Shown here piece by piece: positions 1 to 7,644 of a stretch of DNA of 64,000 bases (the stretch's first letter is position 1; each line of letters begins with the position of its first letter). Origin of the DNA: Salinisphaera orenii subsp. halophila YIM 95161 (GTDB lineage Bacteria; Pseudomonadota; Gammaproteobacteria; Nevskiales; Salinisphaeraceae); assembly GCF_003732545.1 (NCBI RefSeq), contig NZ_AYKF01000001.1, positions 62,001-126,000 on the forward strand, given 5' to 3'. The position numbers were made by a program, and so were the translations under genes. The notes beneath the pieces were generated by a model. It made no database searches. It saw only the letters and a program-made list of their open reading frames with translations, and was not told where the DNA came from.

Positions 1-858
1 CGGCTGCGCGCGTTCGAGCATCGCGAACCGGCCGTTGCCGAGCCGGCCGACCCCGCACCCGCGCCGGCCAGCGACGCAATTCGGTTCGAGCACGTGGGTG
101 CACGCTACGAGGCCACCGGCGCCTGGGCCCTGCAGGGCGTCAGCCTCGATATCACGCCCGGAGAGCACATCGCCATCGTCGGGCCCAGCGGCGCGGGCAA
201 GTCGACGTTCGTGAATCTGCTGCTGCGTCTCGCCGACATCCAGCAAGGCGACATTGTCTGGGACGACCGCTCGCTCTCGGCGTACCGCGCCGCCGATCTG
301 CGCGCACGTATCGCCGTCGTGCCGCAGCGCGTGTATCTGTTCCATACCAGCGTGCGCGAAAACCTGCTGGTGGGCGGGCCGCAAGCCACGGCACAACGGA
401 TGATCGCCGCGGCACGGATCGCCGGTATCCACGACGACATCGCGGCCCTGCCGGAGGGCTATGACACGATCGTGGGTGAAGAAGGCCTGCGCCTGTCGGG
501 CGGTCAGATCCGGCGCATCGGTATCGCCCGGGCGCTGCTGCGCGACGCGCCCATGGTGATTCTCGACGAGCCGTTCGAAGGCCTTGACGCGGCCACCGCG
601 GCGCGCCTCTGGGCGCGCCTGGAACGCCACCTGGCCGACAAGACGCTCATCGTGATCTCGCACGACATGGCTCGCGTACGTGCTTTCGCCCGGGTGCTCG
701 TGTTCGAAAACGGCCGGCTGGTCGCCGACGGGGACCCCGCCACGCTCGCCGAGCGCTGCGATACCTACCGGCGCTTGACCCGGGCGCACTTCGCCCGCGA
801 CCTGCCGCCGGTGTCTGCACCCGCAAGCGCACCCCTGTCGATACGACGTCTCGCATGA
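1..858 (+). CDS. cydC: CydC, ATP-binding/permease of the CydDC ABC exporter (5' truncated by window)
   Basis: The reading frame is open from the first base, so only the C-terminal 285 residues are visible: the end of the membrane domain linker and the complete nucleotide-binding domain. The Walker A motif GPSGAGKST lies near nt 184, the ABC signature LSGGQ near nt 496, Walker B MVILDEP near nt 553 and the H-loop SHD near nt 658. CydDC exports thiol compounds to the periplasm and is needed to assemble cytochrome bd. The ATPase domain alone cannot separate CydC from CydD. The CydC call rests on position: in gammaproteobacteria cydD-cydC often sits next to cydAB, and cydA starts 123 bp downstream. 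A GTG at nt 94 is internal and is not the start. Confidence 0.85.
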   Translation, partial: RLRAFEHREPAVAEPADPAPAPASDAIRFEHVGARYEATGAWALQGVSLDITPGEHIAIVGPSGAGKSTFVNLLLRLADIQQGDIVWDDRSLSAYRAADLRARIAVVPQRVYLFHTSVRENLLVGGPQATAQRMIAAARIAGIHDDIAALPEGYDTIVGEEGLRLSGGQIRRIGIARALLRDAPMVILDEPFEGLDAATAARLWARLERHLADKTLIVISHDMARVRAFARVLVFENGRLVADGDPATLAERCDTYRRLTRAHFARDLPPVSAPASAPLSIRRLA

Positions 859-884
859 GCCATCGACGCGCCCTCGATCGGCAT

Positions 885-898
885 TTGATCCAAATCAA
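885..898 (+). promoter_or_regulatory. FNR/Anr box upstream of cydA
   Basis: TTGATCCAAATCAA is a perfect match to the FNR consensus TTGAT-N4-ATCAA. A -10-like TAATCT lies at 921-926, which puts the box centre about 41.5 bp before the implied start site. That is the class II activator position. It implies low-oxygen induction of cydAB, separately from cydC. The same box occurs three more times within the next 7 kb. Confidence 0.85.
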
Positions 899-981
899 CG
901 AGCGCTACGAACCGCCCGACTAATCTTCCCAAAGCCAAACCCGTCTGGTCGCCCCGACCGCCCGACAACGAGCTTCGACCC

Positions 982-2568
982 ATGCAGGAACTGGAAACCG
1001 TCATCGCGCTCTCCCGCACGCAGTTCGCGGCGACCGCGCTCTATCACTATCTGTTCGTACCGCTCACGCTTGGCCTGTCCGTGCTGCTGGCAACGATGGA
1101 AACCATCTATGTCATCAGCGGCCGCGAGGTCTACCGCCAGATGACCCAGTTCTGGTCGAAGCTGTTCGCGATCAACTTCGCGCTTGGCGTGGCCACCGGT
1201 CTGACCATGGAGTTCGAGTTCGGCACCAACTGGTCGACGTACTCCCACTTCGTCGGCGACATCTTCGGCGCGCCGCTGGCGATCGAAGGGCTGATGGCGT
1301 TCTTCCTGGAATCGACGTTCGTCGGCCTGATGCTGTTCGGCTGGGACAAGCTCTCGCGCGGCAAGCACCTGCTCGTGACTTACATGGTCGCGCTCGGTTC
1401 GAATCTGTCGGCGCTCTGGATTCTCGTGGCCAATGCTTACATGCAGCATCCGGTCGGCTCGGAATTCAATCCGGCCACCATGCGCATGGAGCTGGAAAGC
1501 TTCACGGCGCTGTTCTTCAGCCACGAGGCCCAGGCCAAGTTCGTGCACACGAGCGTGGCCGGTTTTCTCACCGCGGCCATCTTCGTAATCGGCATCAGCG
1601 CGTTCTACATGCTGCGCAAGCGCCATATGGCGGTCGCGGTGCGCTCGTTCCGGGTCGCGGCCCTGTTCGGCGTATTCGCGAGTATCGGCGTGATCTGTCT
1701 GGGCGACGCGCTCGGCTTCATCAGCGGCGAAGGCCAGCCGAACAAGCTGGTTGCCATGGAAGGCCTGTGGGAAACCGCCGAGGCGCCGGCCGGCTTCAAC
1801 GTGATCGCCTGGCCGGATCAGGAGGCGATGGAAAATCGCTTCGCACTACAGATTCCCTACGTGCTCACACCGCTGGTCACACACAGCTTCGACGGGACCA
1901 TTACCGGCGCGCGCGATCTCGTACACCGTGCCGAGGTTCGAATCCGCGACGGGATTCCGGCGCTGGTCGCCCTCGAGACGCTTAGCGACAACCCGAACGA
2001 TCGCGACGCCCTGCGTACGTTTCGCATTCACGGCGACAACCTCGGCTATGCCTTGTTGGTCAAACGCTATGCGCCCGATGTCACTCAGGCCACGCCGGAA
2101 CAGATCACGCAGGCCGCACGCGACACGATCCCGCCCGTGGGGCCAGTGTTCTGGTCGTTCCGGATCATGATCGCCGCGGCCTTTTTGATGCTGGGTTTTC
2201 TAATTCTGGCCACGATCTATTCGCTGCGCGGCCAGATCACCGAAAAACGAACCTTCCTGAAAATCGCGCCCTGGATGATTCCGGTGCCCTTCATCGCCAA
2301 CGAGGCCGGCTGGGTGGTCGCCGAGCTCGGTCGACAGCCGTGGACGGTCTACGGCCAGCTGCCGACCTGGATCTCGGCGTCGACTCATTCCGTCGGCTAC
2401 ATGATCTTCTCGCTGGTGGGCTTCGTGGCGATCTACACCATCTTCATCATCGTGGAAATGTTCCTGATGGTGAAATTCATCCGCAAAGGCCCGGACGACG
2501 GACCGCTACCGCCCGCCGAGCCCGCCGTCGCCGCCCCCGGTCACACGTCCCAGTGGAGCCAAGCCTAA
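982..2568 (+). CDS. cydA: Cytochrome bd ubiquinol oxidase subunit I
   Basis: This is the haem-bearing subunit of the inner-membrane quinol oxidase that reduces oxygen to water at high affinity. It has 528 residues, close to the E. coli protein (522). The three haem ligands are in place: His22 (b595), His189 and Met396 (b558), each shifted by +3 from E. coli. The EGLMAFFLESTF segment supplies the conserved glutamates of the proton path, and GRQPW marks the quinol side. The periplasmic Q-loop (about residues 250-385) is of the long, E. coli type. ATG at 982 matches the family N-terminus. cydB follows after 3 bp, so the two are cotranscribed and probably translationally coupled. An FNR box precedes the gene. 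Confidence 0.97.
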   Translation: MQELETVIALSRTQFAATALYHYLFVPLTLGLSVLLATMETIYVISGREVYRQMTQFWSKLFAINFALGVATGLTMEFEFGTNWSTYSHFVGDIFGAPLAIEGLMAFFLESTFVGLMLFGWDKLSRGKHLLVTYMVALGSNLSALWILVANAYMQHPVGSEFNPATMRMELESFTALFFSHEAQAKFVHTSVAGFLTAAIFVIGISAFYMLRKRHMAVAVRSFRVAALFGVFASIGVICLGDALGFISGEGQPNKLVAMEGLWETAEAPAGFNVIAWPDQEAMENRFALQIPYVLTPLVTHSFDGTITGARDLVHRAEVRIRDGIPALVALETLSDNPNDRDALRTFRIHGDNLGYALLVKRYAPDVTQATPEQITQAARDTIPPVGPVFWSFRIMIAAAFLMLGFLILATIYSLRGQITEKRTFLKIAPWMIPVPFIANEAGWVVAELGRQPWTVYGQLPTWISASTHSVGYMIFSLVGFVAIYTIFIIVEMFLMVKFIRKGPDDGPLPPAEPAVAAPGHTSQWSQA

Positions 2569-2571
2569 GCC

Positions 2572-3705
2572 ATGGAAATCTACATCGTTCTCAAGCTCGT
2601 CTGGTGGGCACTGCTCGGCGTACTGCTCATCGGCCTGGCGGTCATGGTTGGCATGGACATGGGCGTGGGCGCCGGCCTGCGCTACCTCGGCCGCACCGAC
2701 CGCGAACGCCGCACCGTGATCAACATGATCGCGCCGCACTGGGACGGCAACCAGGTCTGGTTCATCCTCGGCGGCGGCGCCGTGTTCGCGGCCTGGCCGA
2801 CGATCTACGCGACCGCCTTCTCCGGCTTGTATGTCGTCATGCTGGTGCTGCTGTGGAGCATGATCGTGCGCCCGCTGGGCTTCGAATACCGCAGCAAACT
2901 GCCCTCGCAGCGCTGGCGCAATCTCTGGGACGTGACGCTTTTCATTTCCGGCGCGGTGCCGATGATCGTGTTCGGCGCGGCCATGGGCAACATGCTGCGC
3001 GGCGTGCCGTTTCACTTCGAGTGGAACATGGTCTCCTACTACACCGGCAGCTTCATCGCACTCTTCAACCCGTTCGCGGTGCTTTGCGGGCTGATGTCGA
3101 TCGCGCTCGCTCTCTATCAGGGCGGCGCGATGGTGATGAACCGCGGTACCGGCGTCATCCGCGAGCGCGCCTGCAATCTACTCACGATGGCCGGGCTTGG
3201 AGCACTCGTACTGTTCACGGTTTGCGGGCTGTGGGTATGGCTCATGCCCGGCTACGTGCTCACCGGCGGCGCCGAGCCGGCCGGCCCGGCCATGCCGCTG
3301 CGCAAGACCGTCCAAAAGGTGTCCGGCGCCTGGCTGAACAATTTCGCCGCCTACCCGCTGCTATGGCTGGTCCCGGGGCTGGTCTATGCGGGCGTGCTTG
3401 CGGGCATCGCATGCGCCCGTCGCGGCCTGTCTCATGTCGCCTGGTGGCTGGGGGCGCTGGCCTGGGCGGGCACGATCGGCACCGTGGGTACCGCGATGTT
3501 TCCGTTTCTCATGCCCTCGTCGACGAACCCCGGCCATAGCCTGACCGTATGGGACGCCTCCTCGAGCGCGACGACGCTGGGCTGGATGCTGGCGTTCACC
3601 GCCATCTTCATTCCGATCGTGGCGGTCTATACCAGCTGGGCGTTCTGGGTCATGCGCGGCAAGGTCACGCCCGAGACCATCGAACACGACGAACACGCCT
3701 ACTAG
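2572..3705 (+). CDS. cydB: Cytochrome bd ubiquinol oxidase subunit II
   Basis: CydB is the structural partner of CydA in the inner membrane and forms a pseudo-symmetric heterodimer with it. The 377-residue protein has the family's usual length and about nine hydrophobic segments. The N-terminal run with GVLLIGLAVMVGMDMGVG and the following NMIAPHWDGNQVWF block (near residues 45-65) are hallmark CydB sequences. It starts 3 bp after the cydA stop and is followed after 19 bp by the small subunit gene, so cydA-cydB-cydX form one operon. Confidence 0.97.
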   Translation: MEIYIVLKLVWWALLGVLLIGLAVMVGMDMGVGAGLRYLGRTDRERRTVINMIAPHWDGNQVWFILGGGAVFAAWPTIYATAFSGLYVVMLVLLWSMIVRPLGFEYRSKLPSQRWRNLWDVTLFISGAVPMIVFGAAMGNMLRGVPFHFEWNMVSYYTGSFIALFNPFAVLCGLMSIALALYQGGAMVMNRGTGVIRERACNLLTMAGLGALVLFTVCGLWVWLMPGYVLTGGAEPAGPAMPLRKTVQKVSGAWLNNFAAYPLLWLVPGLVYAGVLAGIACARRGLSHVAWWLGALAWAGTIGTVGTAMFPFLMPSSTNPGHSLTVWDASSSATTLGWMLAFTAIFIPIVAVYTSWAFWVMRGKVTPETIEHDEHAY

Positions 3706-3724
3706 CGCCTGTCAGGAGCATCTC

Positions 3725-3913
3725 ATGAAAAACATTCTGCTGTTCGCGTTCTGGTTCCTTGTCGGCCTGATCACTCTGTTTCTGGCCATCGTCCTCGGCG
3801 AAGCCGGCGCATGGTATCTCGCCTGGGTGCTGGGCACGGTGATGATGATTCTCATCGCGGCCACCGGCACCGTGATTCTCGAGGTCGACGACGAACAAGA
3901 TCGACCGTACTGA
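3725..3913 (+). CDS. cydX: CydX-like small subunit of cytochrome bd, with an extra N-terminal hydrophobic segment
   Basis: CydX is a one-helix peptide that stabilises the haem region of the bd oxidase. Residues 29-62 of this 62-residue product match it well: AWYLAWVLGTVMMILIA corresponds to the E. coli start WYFAWILGTLLA, and an acidic tail follows. The first 28 residues, MKNILLFAFWFLVGLITLFL and beyond, form a second hydrophobic stretch that E. coli CydX (37 residues) lacks. No in-frame ATG exists at the CydX boundary, so the longer product is expected. A Shine-Dalgarno-like CAGGAG lies just before the start. The gene sits 19 bp behind cydB and is followed by a strong terminator. The extra segment may be a second small subunit fused to CydX; this is inference. 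Confidence 0.85.
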   Translation: MKNILLFAFWFLVGLITLFLAIVLGEAGAWYLAWVLGTVMMILIAATGTVILEVDDEQDRPY

Positions 3914-3939
3914 CCGCGTCTTCGGCAGGGGGAGGCCGG

Positions 3940-3973
3940 GGTCGGCGGCGCAACGCGCCGTCGGCCCTTTTTT
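3940..3973 (+). terminator. Rho-independent terminator of cydABX
   Basis: A 12-bp stem (3940-3951 with 3955-3966, two G-U pairs), a 3-nt loop AAC, then six T residues at 3968-3973. It closes the cyd operon and separates it from the FNR-box promoter of the next gene. Confidence 0.85.
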
Positions 3974-4033
3974 CGTGCGAATCGCAATATCTTCAATACC
4001 TTGAAAACCGGCTGTCTTAGCCGCGATGCGGGA

Positions 4034-4047
4034 TTGATCCATATCAA
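4034..4047 (+). promoter_or_regulatory. FNR/Anr box upstream of the first usp gene
   Basis: TTGATCCATATCAA is a perfect TTGAT-N4-ATCAA palindrome. It is centred 66 bp before the ATG at 4107. A -10-like CAGACT at 4070-4075 puts the box at about -41.5, the class II activation position. Confidence 0.82.
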
Positions 4048-4106
4048 GTCGCCGGCGGTGCAATCGCGCCAGACTCTTCTCGGACACACACACCGAAGAG
4101 AACGAC

Positions 4107-4589
4107 ATGCCGCGGACCATTCTCATACCGCTGGATCTCAATCAGGACGCTGCATTCGACAGCGTGTTCGCTGCCGCTAAAAACGTCGCCGGCGACGAAT
4201 TCCCGAACCTGATCCTGCTGACCGTCATTCCCGAAATCGACGTCGGCGATTTTCCCTATGTCGACAAAGAATACGTACGCGATCTCGGCGAAAGCGCGCG
4301 CAGCCAGCTCGAACGCATCGGCCGGGAACGCCTGGGCGACAGCGCCGACTGGCAGATCGATATCCGGGTCGGCCCAATTGCGCGAACCATCGTGCTACGC
4401 GCCGATCACTTCGACGCCGACCTCATCGTGATGGCGTCGCACAACCCGGTGTTCTGGGATGTATTGCTCGGCAGCACCGCCAGCCAGGTCGTCAAGCACG
4501 CGCGCCACTCGGTGCTGATCGTGCGCCAGACGCAATCCGCGAAGACGCCGAACACCGAAGATACGAGTCGAGACGCCCTCGCCGGATGA
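4107..4589 (+). CDS. Universal stress protein, UspF/UspG-like (copy 1)
   Basis: This 160-residue protein has a single Usp alpha/beta domain with the start ILIPLDL and the end LIVMASHNPVFWDVLLGSTA, then HARHSVLIVR. The MASHNP form replaces the GxxG of ATP-binding Usp proteins and resembles E. coli UspF/UspG (IASHRP). Such proteins are small cytoplasmic dimers tied to stress survival and adhesion; their biochemical role is unsettled. Residues 141-160 form a variable polar tail. Its closest relative here is the gene at 5975, with which it shares DALAG/DALAD tails and long identical blocks, including VGDFPYV and the stretch beginning RADHFDADL. A perfect FNR box stands upstream, so low-oxygen induction is likely. 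Confidence 0.9.
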   Translation: MPRTILIPLDLNQDAAFDSVFAAAKNVAGDEFPNLILLTVIPEIDVGDFPYVDKEYVRDLGESARSQLERIGRERLGDSADWQIDIRVGPIARTIVLRADHFDADLIVMASHNPVFWDVLLGSTASQVVKHARHSVLIVRQTQSAKTPNTEDTSRDALAG

Positions 4590-5005
4590 TGCCGATCCAC
4601 CATCATCTGGCAGGCCGAGGGACCCGGATGAGAAGCACATATTCGTTCCGGCCAACGACCGCGTAATGCGAAGTTCAATCGCATCCGCTTCGTCAGTACG
4701 CGGTACTCGCGCGCCGGTATTCCCCCGCGCTGTCTTGGCTGGAAGTTGCGAAGGGCGCACAAGCCATGTCTTTTGCCGCGTCATCGACCCCCAGCCGCAA
4801 GCACGCCGAAGCGCAAAGCGTGGTCATCGCCAGGAAATGGAGCACGTCGACGACGTGGACCGGGAAAACACGGCAGAGATCGACCTGACAGCGCGGACTA
4901 CCCCGCCCATTTCCACGAATTCCATATCCAGAAGAATCATCCAGCCATTAATTCATACCTTTCATCTTTAGAACAAATCGAATAACCGAAAAACAGGGCA
5001 ACCCA
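4590..5005 (+). other. Gene-free stretch between two usp genes
   Basis: About 415 bp with no convincing gene. Overlapping short frames here have no recognisable start context or family motif. One frame near 4800-4840 reads KHAEAQSVVIARK, reminiscent of the C-terminal strand of a Usp protein (KHARHSVLIVRQ), and may be the stub of a lost copy; this is weak. The last 70 bp before 5006 are distinctly AT-rich, and no FNR box was found. Confidence 0.4.
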
Positions 5006-5428
5006 ATGAAAAAAAGGATATTGATTCCGATAGACCTCGAGCACGAGCCCGTCTTCGACGGACTGTTTGCTACAGCCTTGGAGTTTCTCGATCCCGACAC
5101 TAGCGAGATAATGCTCCTCACCATCGTGCCGCAGCTTCATCTTGGCTATTTCCCTTCCATAGAACACCGCTACATGCAAAAACTCATTGCAGAAACCCAG
5201 CGGCGGCTTGACGCCCTGGGCCATGAACGCCTTGGCGATGGTTACAATTGGCAGACACAAGTAGAAGCGGGCGATCCGAAAAAGCGGATCCTCAATAGCG
5301 CAGATGCACAAAATGTGCAACTAATCGTTTTGGCCTCGCATAATCCGCGCAATTCGGACATTATCTTTGGCAGCGTGGCCGCTTACGTCGTGCGCCATGC
5401 ACACCGATCAGTTCTAGTGGTTCGATAA
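5006..5428 (+). CDS. Universal stress protein, UspF/UspG-like (copy 2, divergent)
   Basis: A 140-residue single-domain Usp protein. It starts ILIPIDLEHEPVFDGLFA and ends with LIVLASHNPRNSDIIFGSVA and HAHRSVLVVR, so it has the UspF/G-type SHNP loop rather than the ATP-binding GxxG loop. The segment VEAGDPKKRIL resembles UspF (VEEGSPKDRIL). It lacks the C-terminal tail of copies 1 and 3. Its base composition and codon use are visibly more AT-rich than the neighbours (for example, a run of seven A at its start), and no FNR box precedes it. It may therefore have arrived separately from copies 1 and 3. The start is set by ATG at 5006 with a GGGCAACCC leader, which is a weak ribosome site. Confidence 0.88.
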   Translation: MKKRILIPIDLEHEPVFDGLFATALEFLDPDTSEIMLLTIVPQLHLGYFPSIEHRYMQKLIAETQRRLDALGHERLGDGYNWQTQVEAGDPKKRILNSADAQNVQLIVLASHNPRNSDIIFGSVAAYVVRHAHRSVLVVR

Positions 5429-5684
5429 CCCCTGGCTTAGCCGATAGCTGGGCACCATGAATATTCAGTGACTTCGTTGAGGTGGGCGCGTGCATCCCGG
5501 AATAGCTTCAACGCACACTCTCTCCCCGGCTCTTCGATAGATGAGCCACTGGTGCATTCGTGCCTTAAGAATCAAATCATAAGATGACTGCAACACCTGT
5601 CCTACGAGAGGTTGGCTGCGGCGCTTACCTAGGCCCGGGGCCCGAGGCCGGCTTTAACGGTGGCGGCGCACCGCATGAACGGCG
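5429..5684 (+). other. Gene-free stretch before the cydX remnant
   Basis: No gene, terminator or regulatory palindrome was recognised in these 256 bp. The right end runs into sequence that still resembles the middle of cydX but with the frame lost. Confidence 0.4.
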
Positions 5685-5771
5685 CCGCGCTGTACCACGC
5701 TGATGGTGCTTGTCGGGGCGACTGGCACGCAGATCCTGAAGGTGGGCGATGATCGGCAAGACCGATATCGC
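5685..5771 (+). pseudogene. Decayed copy of the cydX 3' end
   Basis: Read from 5700, the frame gives LMVLVGATGTQILKVGDD then RQDR. The end of CydX at 3840-3905 gives MMILIAATGTVILEVDDE then QDR. About 13 of 21 positions are identical. Upstream of 5695 the match survives only in pieces (ACGCTGATG versus ACGGTGATG) and the frame, the Trp residues and the start are lost. Downstream the stop has been lost too. As at the intact locus, the remnant is followed by a terminator-like hairpin, an FNR box and a usp gene in the same order. This is best read as the edge of a tandem duplication. Confidence 0.75.
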
Positions 5772-5782
5772 GACCGGGGCCG

Positions 5783-5814
5783 AAAGCCGACCGCGCGGGG
5801 CGCTGTCGGCTTTT
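5783..5814 (+). terminator. Terminator-like hairpin, duplicate of the cydX terminator
   Basis: AAAGCCGAC at 5783-5791 pairs with GTCGGCTTT at 5805-5813, and T residues continue to 5814. It holds the same position relative to the cydX remnant as the terminator at 3940 does to cydX. Confidence 0.6.
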
Positions 5815-5900
5815 CGTTCAGACTCGACTGGTCCGGGCCAAAGATTGCCTTCCTCGTCGGTACTACGCGACGCGTCGGCCTCCTTATCGGATCGATACGA

Positions 5901-5914
5901 TTGATCTATATCAA
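5901..5914 (+). promoter_or_regulatory. FNR/Anr box upstream of the third usp gene
   Basis: TTGATCTATATCAA is a perfect TTGAT-N4-ATCAA palindrome, centred 67 bp before the ATG at 5975. That is nearly the same spacing as at the gene at 4107, as expected if the promoter was duplicated with the gene. Confidence 0.82.
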
Positions 5915-5974
5915 ATGGTCGCCACCCCAAGCGAGTCATGCTTCTCCTCGACACATACGCATCAGGAGATCGAC

Positions 5975-6457
5975 ATGTCGCAGACCATTCTCATCCCCCT
6001 GGACCTCGACCAGCCTGCCGTGCTGGACAGTGTATTCGCGGCCATCAACAACATTGTAGGCACGGAATCCGCCCGGTTGATTCTGCTTACCGTGATTCCT
6101 CAAGCCGAAGTCGGCGACTTTCCTTACGTGGGTACCGAATACGTCAAGAAACTTGGCGAGAGCGCACAGAATCAACTCCTGCGCATCGGCGCGGATCGCC
6201 TCGGCGACACCCTCGAATGGCAGGTCGATGTCCGCGTGGGTCCGGTTGCACGAACCATCGTACGGCGTGCCGATCACTTCGATGCCGACCTGATCGTGAT
6301 GGCGTCGCACAACCCGGTGTTCTTGGACGTACTGCTGGGCAGCACCGCGCGCGACGTCGTCAAGCACGCGAGGCGTTCCGTGCTCATCGTACGTCAGGCC
6401 GAGGCCGAGGCAGCGCCTGCGTTCGACGAGGTCAGCCACGATGCCCTGGCCGATTGA
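5975..6457 (+). CDS. Universal stress protein, UspF/UspG-like (copy 3, duplicate of copy 1)
   Basis: A 160-residue Usp protein very close to the product of 4107-4589 throughout. Shared blocks include ILIPLDL, LILLTVIP, VGDFPYV, RIG and a long segment starting RADHFDADLIVMASHNPVF. It also shares the polar tail ending DALAD. The chosen start, ATG at 5975, has AGGAG at 5964-5968 and matches the sister protein; an upstream start at 5915 would add 20 unrelated residues. An FNR box and a relic of cydX upstream show that it arose by tandem duplication of the cydX-terminator-promoter-usp segment. The fourth usp gene follows after 33 bp and is probably cotranscribed. Confidence 0.9.
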   Translation: MSQTILIPLDLDQPAVLDSVFAAINNIVGTESARLILLTVIPQAEVGDFPYVGTEYVKKLGESAQNQLLRIGADRLGDTLEWQVDVRVGPVARTIVRRADHFDADLIVMASHNPVFLDVLLGSTARDVVKHARRSVLIVRQAEAEAAPAFDEVSHDALAD

Positions 6458-6490
6458 ATTCGATCCGACCAAGCCGCACGCGGAGAGTTC

Positions 6491-6940
6491 ATGATGAAAA
6501 ATCGAATACTCGTACCGATCGACCTGTCGCATGATGCGGCGTTCGACCTGATCTTTTCCGCTACCAGTACACTCGCGCGACAGCATTCAGCCATATTGCA
6601 CCTCGTCACGGTGGTCCCCGCCGAACTGGCGGCCTGGCCATATGTGCCGCGCGGTTTGGTGGATGACGCCCGAAAGCAGGCCGAAACCCAGATCTCCGAC
6701 ATCGCCGCGCTTGAATACCCCGAGGACGTGACCTGGGAAAGCGAAGCGATCGTGGGACCGATCGCATCGACGATCATCCAGCGCGCAACCGATCTCGGCG
6801 CCGGGCTCATCGCCATAGCCTCGCACGACCCGAAATTGACCAGCCTGCTGCTCGGTGGCACCGCCGATCGCGTGGTACGACGTGCACATTGCACCGTGCT
6901 GGTACTGCGCTCCAGCCAAGGCTGGAACTGGTCGAACTAG
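6491..6940 (+). CDS. Universal stress protein, UspF/UspG-like (copy 4)
   Basis: A 149-residue Usp domain protein: ILVPIDLSHDAAFDLIFS at the start, LIAIASHDPKLTSLLLGGTA and HCTVLVLR near the end. It is the most diverged of the four in its middle part. Two adjacent ATG codons (6491 and 6494) are possible; GGAGAG at 6482-6487 fits the second slightly better. It lies 33 bp behind copy 3 with no terminator between, so it probably shares that FNR-controlled promoter. It faces the PNPOx-like gene tail to tail. Confidence 0.88.
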   Translation: MMKNRILVPIDLSHDAAFDLIFSATSTLARQHSAILHLVTVVPAELAAWPYVPRGLVDDARKQAETQISDIAALEYPEDVTWESEAIVGPIASTIIQRATDLGAGLIAIASHDPKLTSLLLGGTADRVVRRAHCTVLVLRSSQGWNWSN

Positions 6941-6987
6941 ACGGATCCGCTGCGCCGCGCCCGGCTGACTCAGACGGGCGCATTTCT

Positions 6988-7581
6988 TCAGGGCTCCTGA
7001 ATAGCTTGCTGCCAGCCACCATCCGGCGCGCGTTCGAACAAATAGCGTGGCCGTGCCCGATGCCATCCGGTCGACCAGAACTCCAGGCGCGTTGGCAACA
7101 GGCGATAGCCGATCCAGTTGTCGGGCTGCGGTATGCGTTCAAAGCTGTAGCGGTCACGCGCCTGCTTCAGCCGAGCATCGAACGCGTCGAGATCGCCGAA
7201 TACCGCATGCTGATCGGAACTACATGCCACCAGCGTGCTTTCGCGCGATCGCTGTGACCAGAGCCGCTGCGCGGCCGCATCCTCGAGAACCTCGACAACG
7301 CCCTCGACATTCACCTGCTGCTGAAGGCCGCGCCAGAAGAAACAAAGCGCGGCATGAGGATGCCAGCGCAGCTGTACGCCCTTGCCGGCACGGGCGTTTA
7401 CAAAGAACACGAGGGCATCGTCATCGAGCTGTACATAGACGGTCCGGACACTCGGCCGCGACAGGCACGGATCGACGGTGGCGAGCGTCGCAGCGTGGGC
7501 ATCGCGCTCCCCTCCCGCCCTGGCCGACTCGATCCAGTCCGCCAGATGACGAATCGGGTCGGAGATTTTGCAAGCGTTCAT
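6988..7581 (-). CDS. Pyridoxamine 5'-phosphate oxidase-like FMN-binding protein
   Basis: The 197-residue product has the PNPOx split-barrel fold signature. NARAGKGVQLRWHP corresponds to the FMN-binding NLGSRKAHQIENNP of PdxH, QQVNVEG to the dimer strand, and the C-terminal RLEFWSTGWHRARPRYLFER to the PdxH family tail. By remembered alignment to E. coli PdxH, Arg133 and Ser137 of the substrate site are kept, but Lys72 (Val here), Tyr129 (Leu or Trp) and His199 (Arg) are changed. It may therefore not be a true vitamin B6 oxidase. The promoter carries a perfect FNR box, which is unexpected for an oxygen-using enzyme. A flavin-dependent reductase or a paralogue of PdxH is equally possible. Confidence 0.72.
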   Translation of the reverse strand: MNACKISDPIRHLADWIESARAGGERDAHAATLATVDPCLSRPSVRTVYVQLDDDALVFFVNARAGKGVQLRWHPHAALCFFWRGLQQQVNVEGVVEVLEDAAAQRLWSQRSRESTLVACSSDQHAVFGDLDAFDARLKQARDRYSFERIPQPDNWIGYRLLPTRLEFWSTGWHRARPRYLFERAPDGGWQQAIQEP

Positions 7582-7644
7582 GGCAGAACATTTCGCTGGG
7601 GAAGAACCGAAACGCGATTCTCGATCATCCCGGGCCTGGACCGT

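Noticed and set aside
4666-4985. Two overlapping plus-strand frames of 79-101 codons between usp copies.
   Set aside because: No ribosome site, no motif, shifting composition, and both are interrupted by the AT-rich leader of the next gene.
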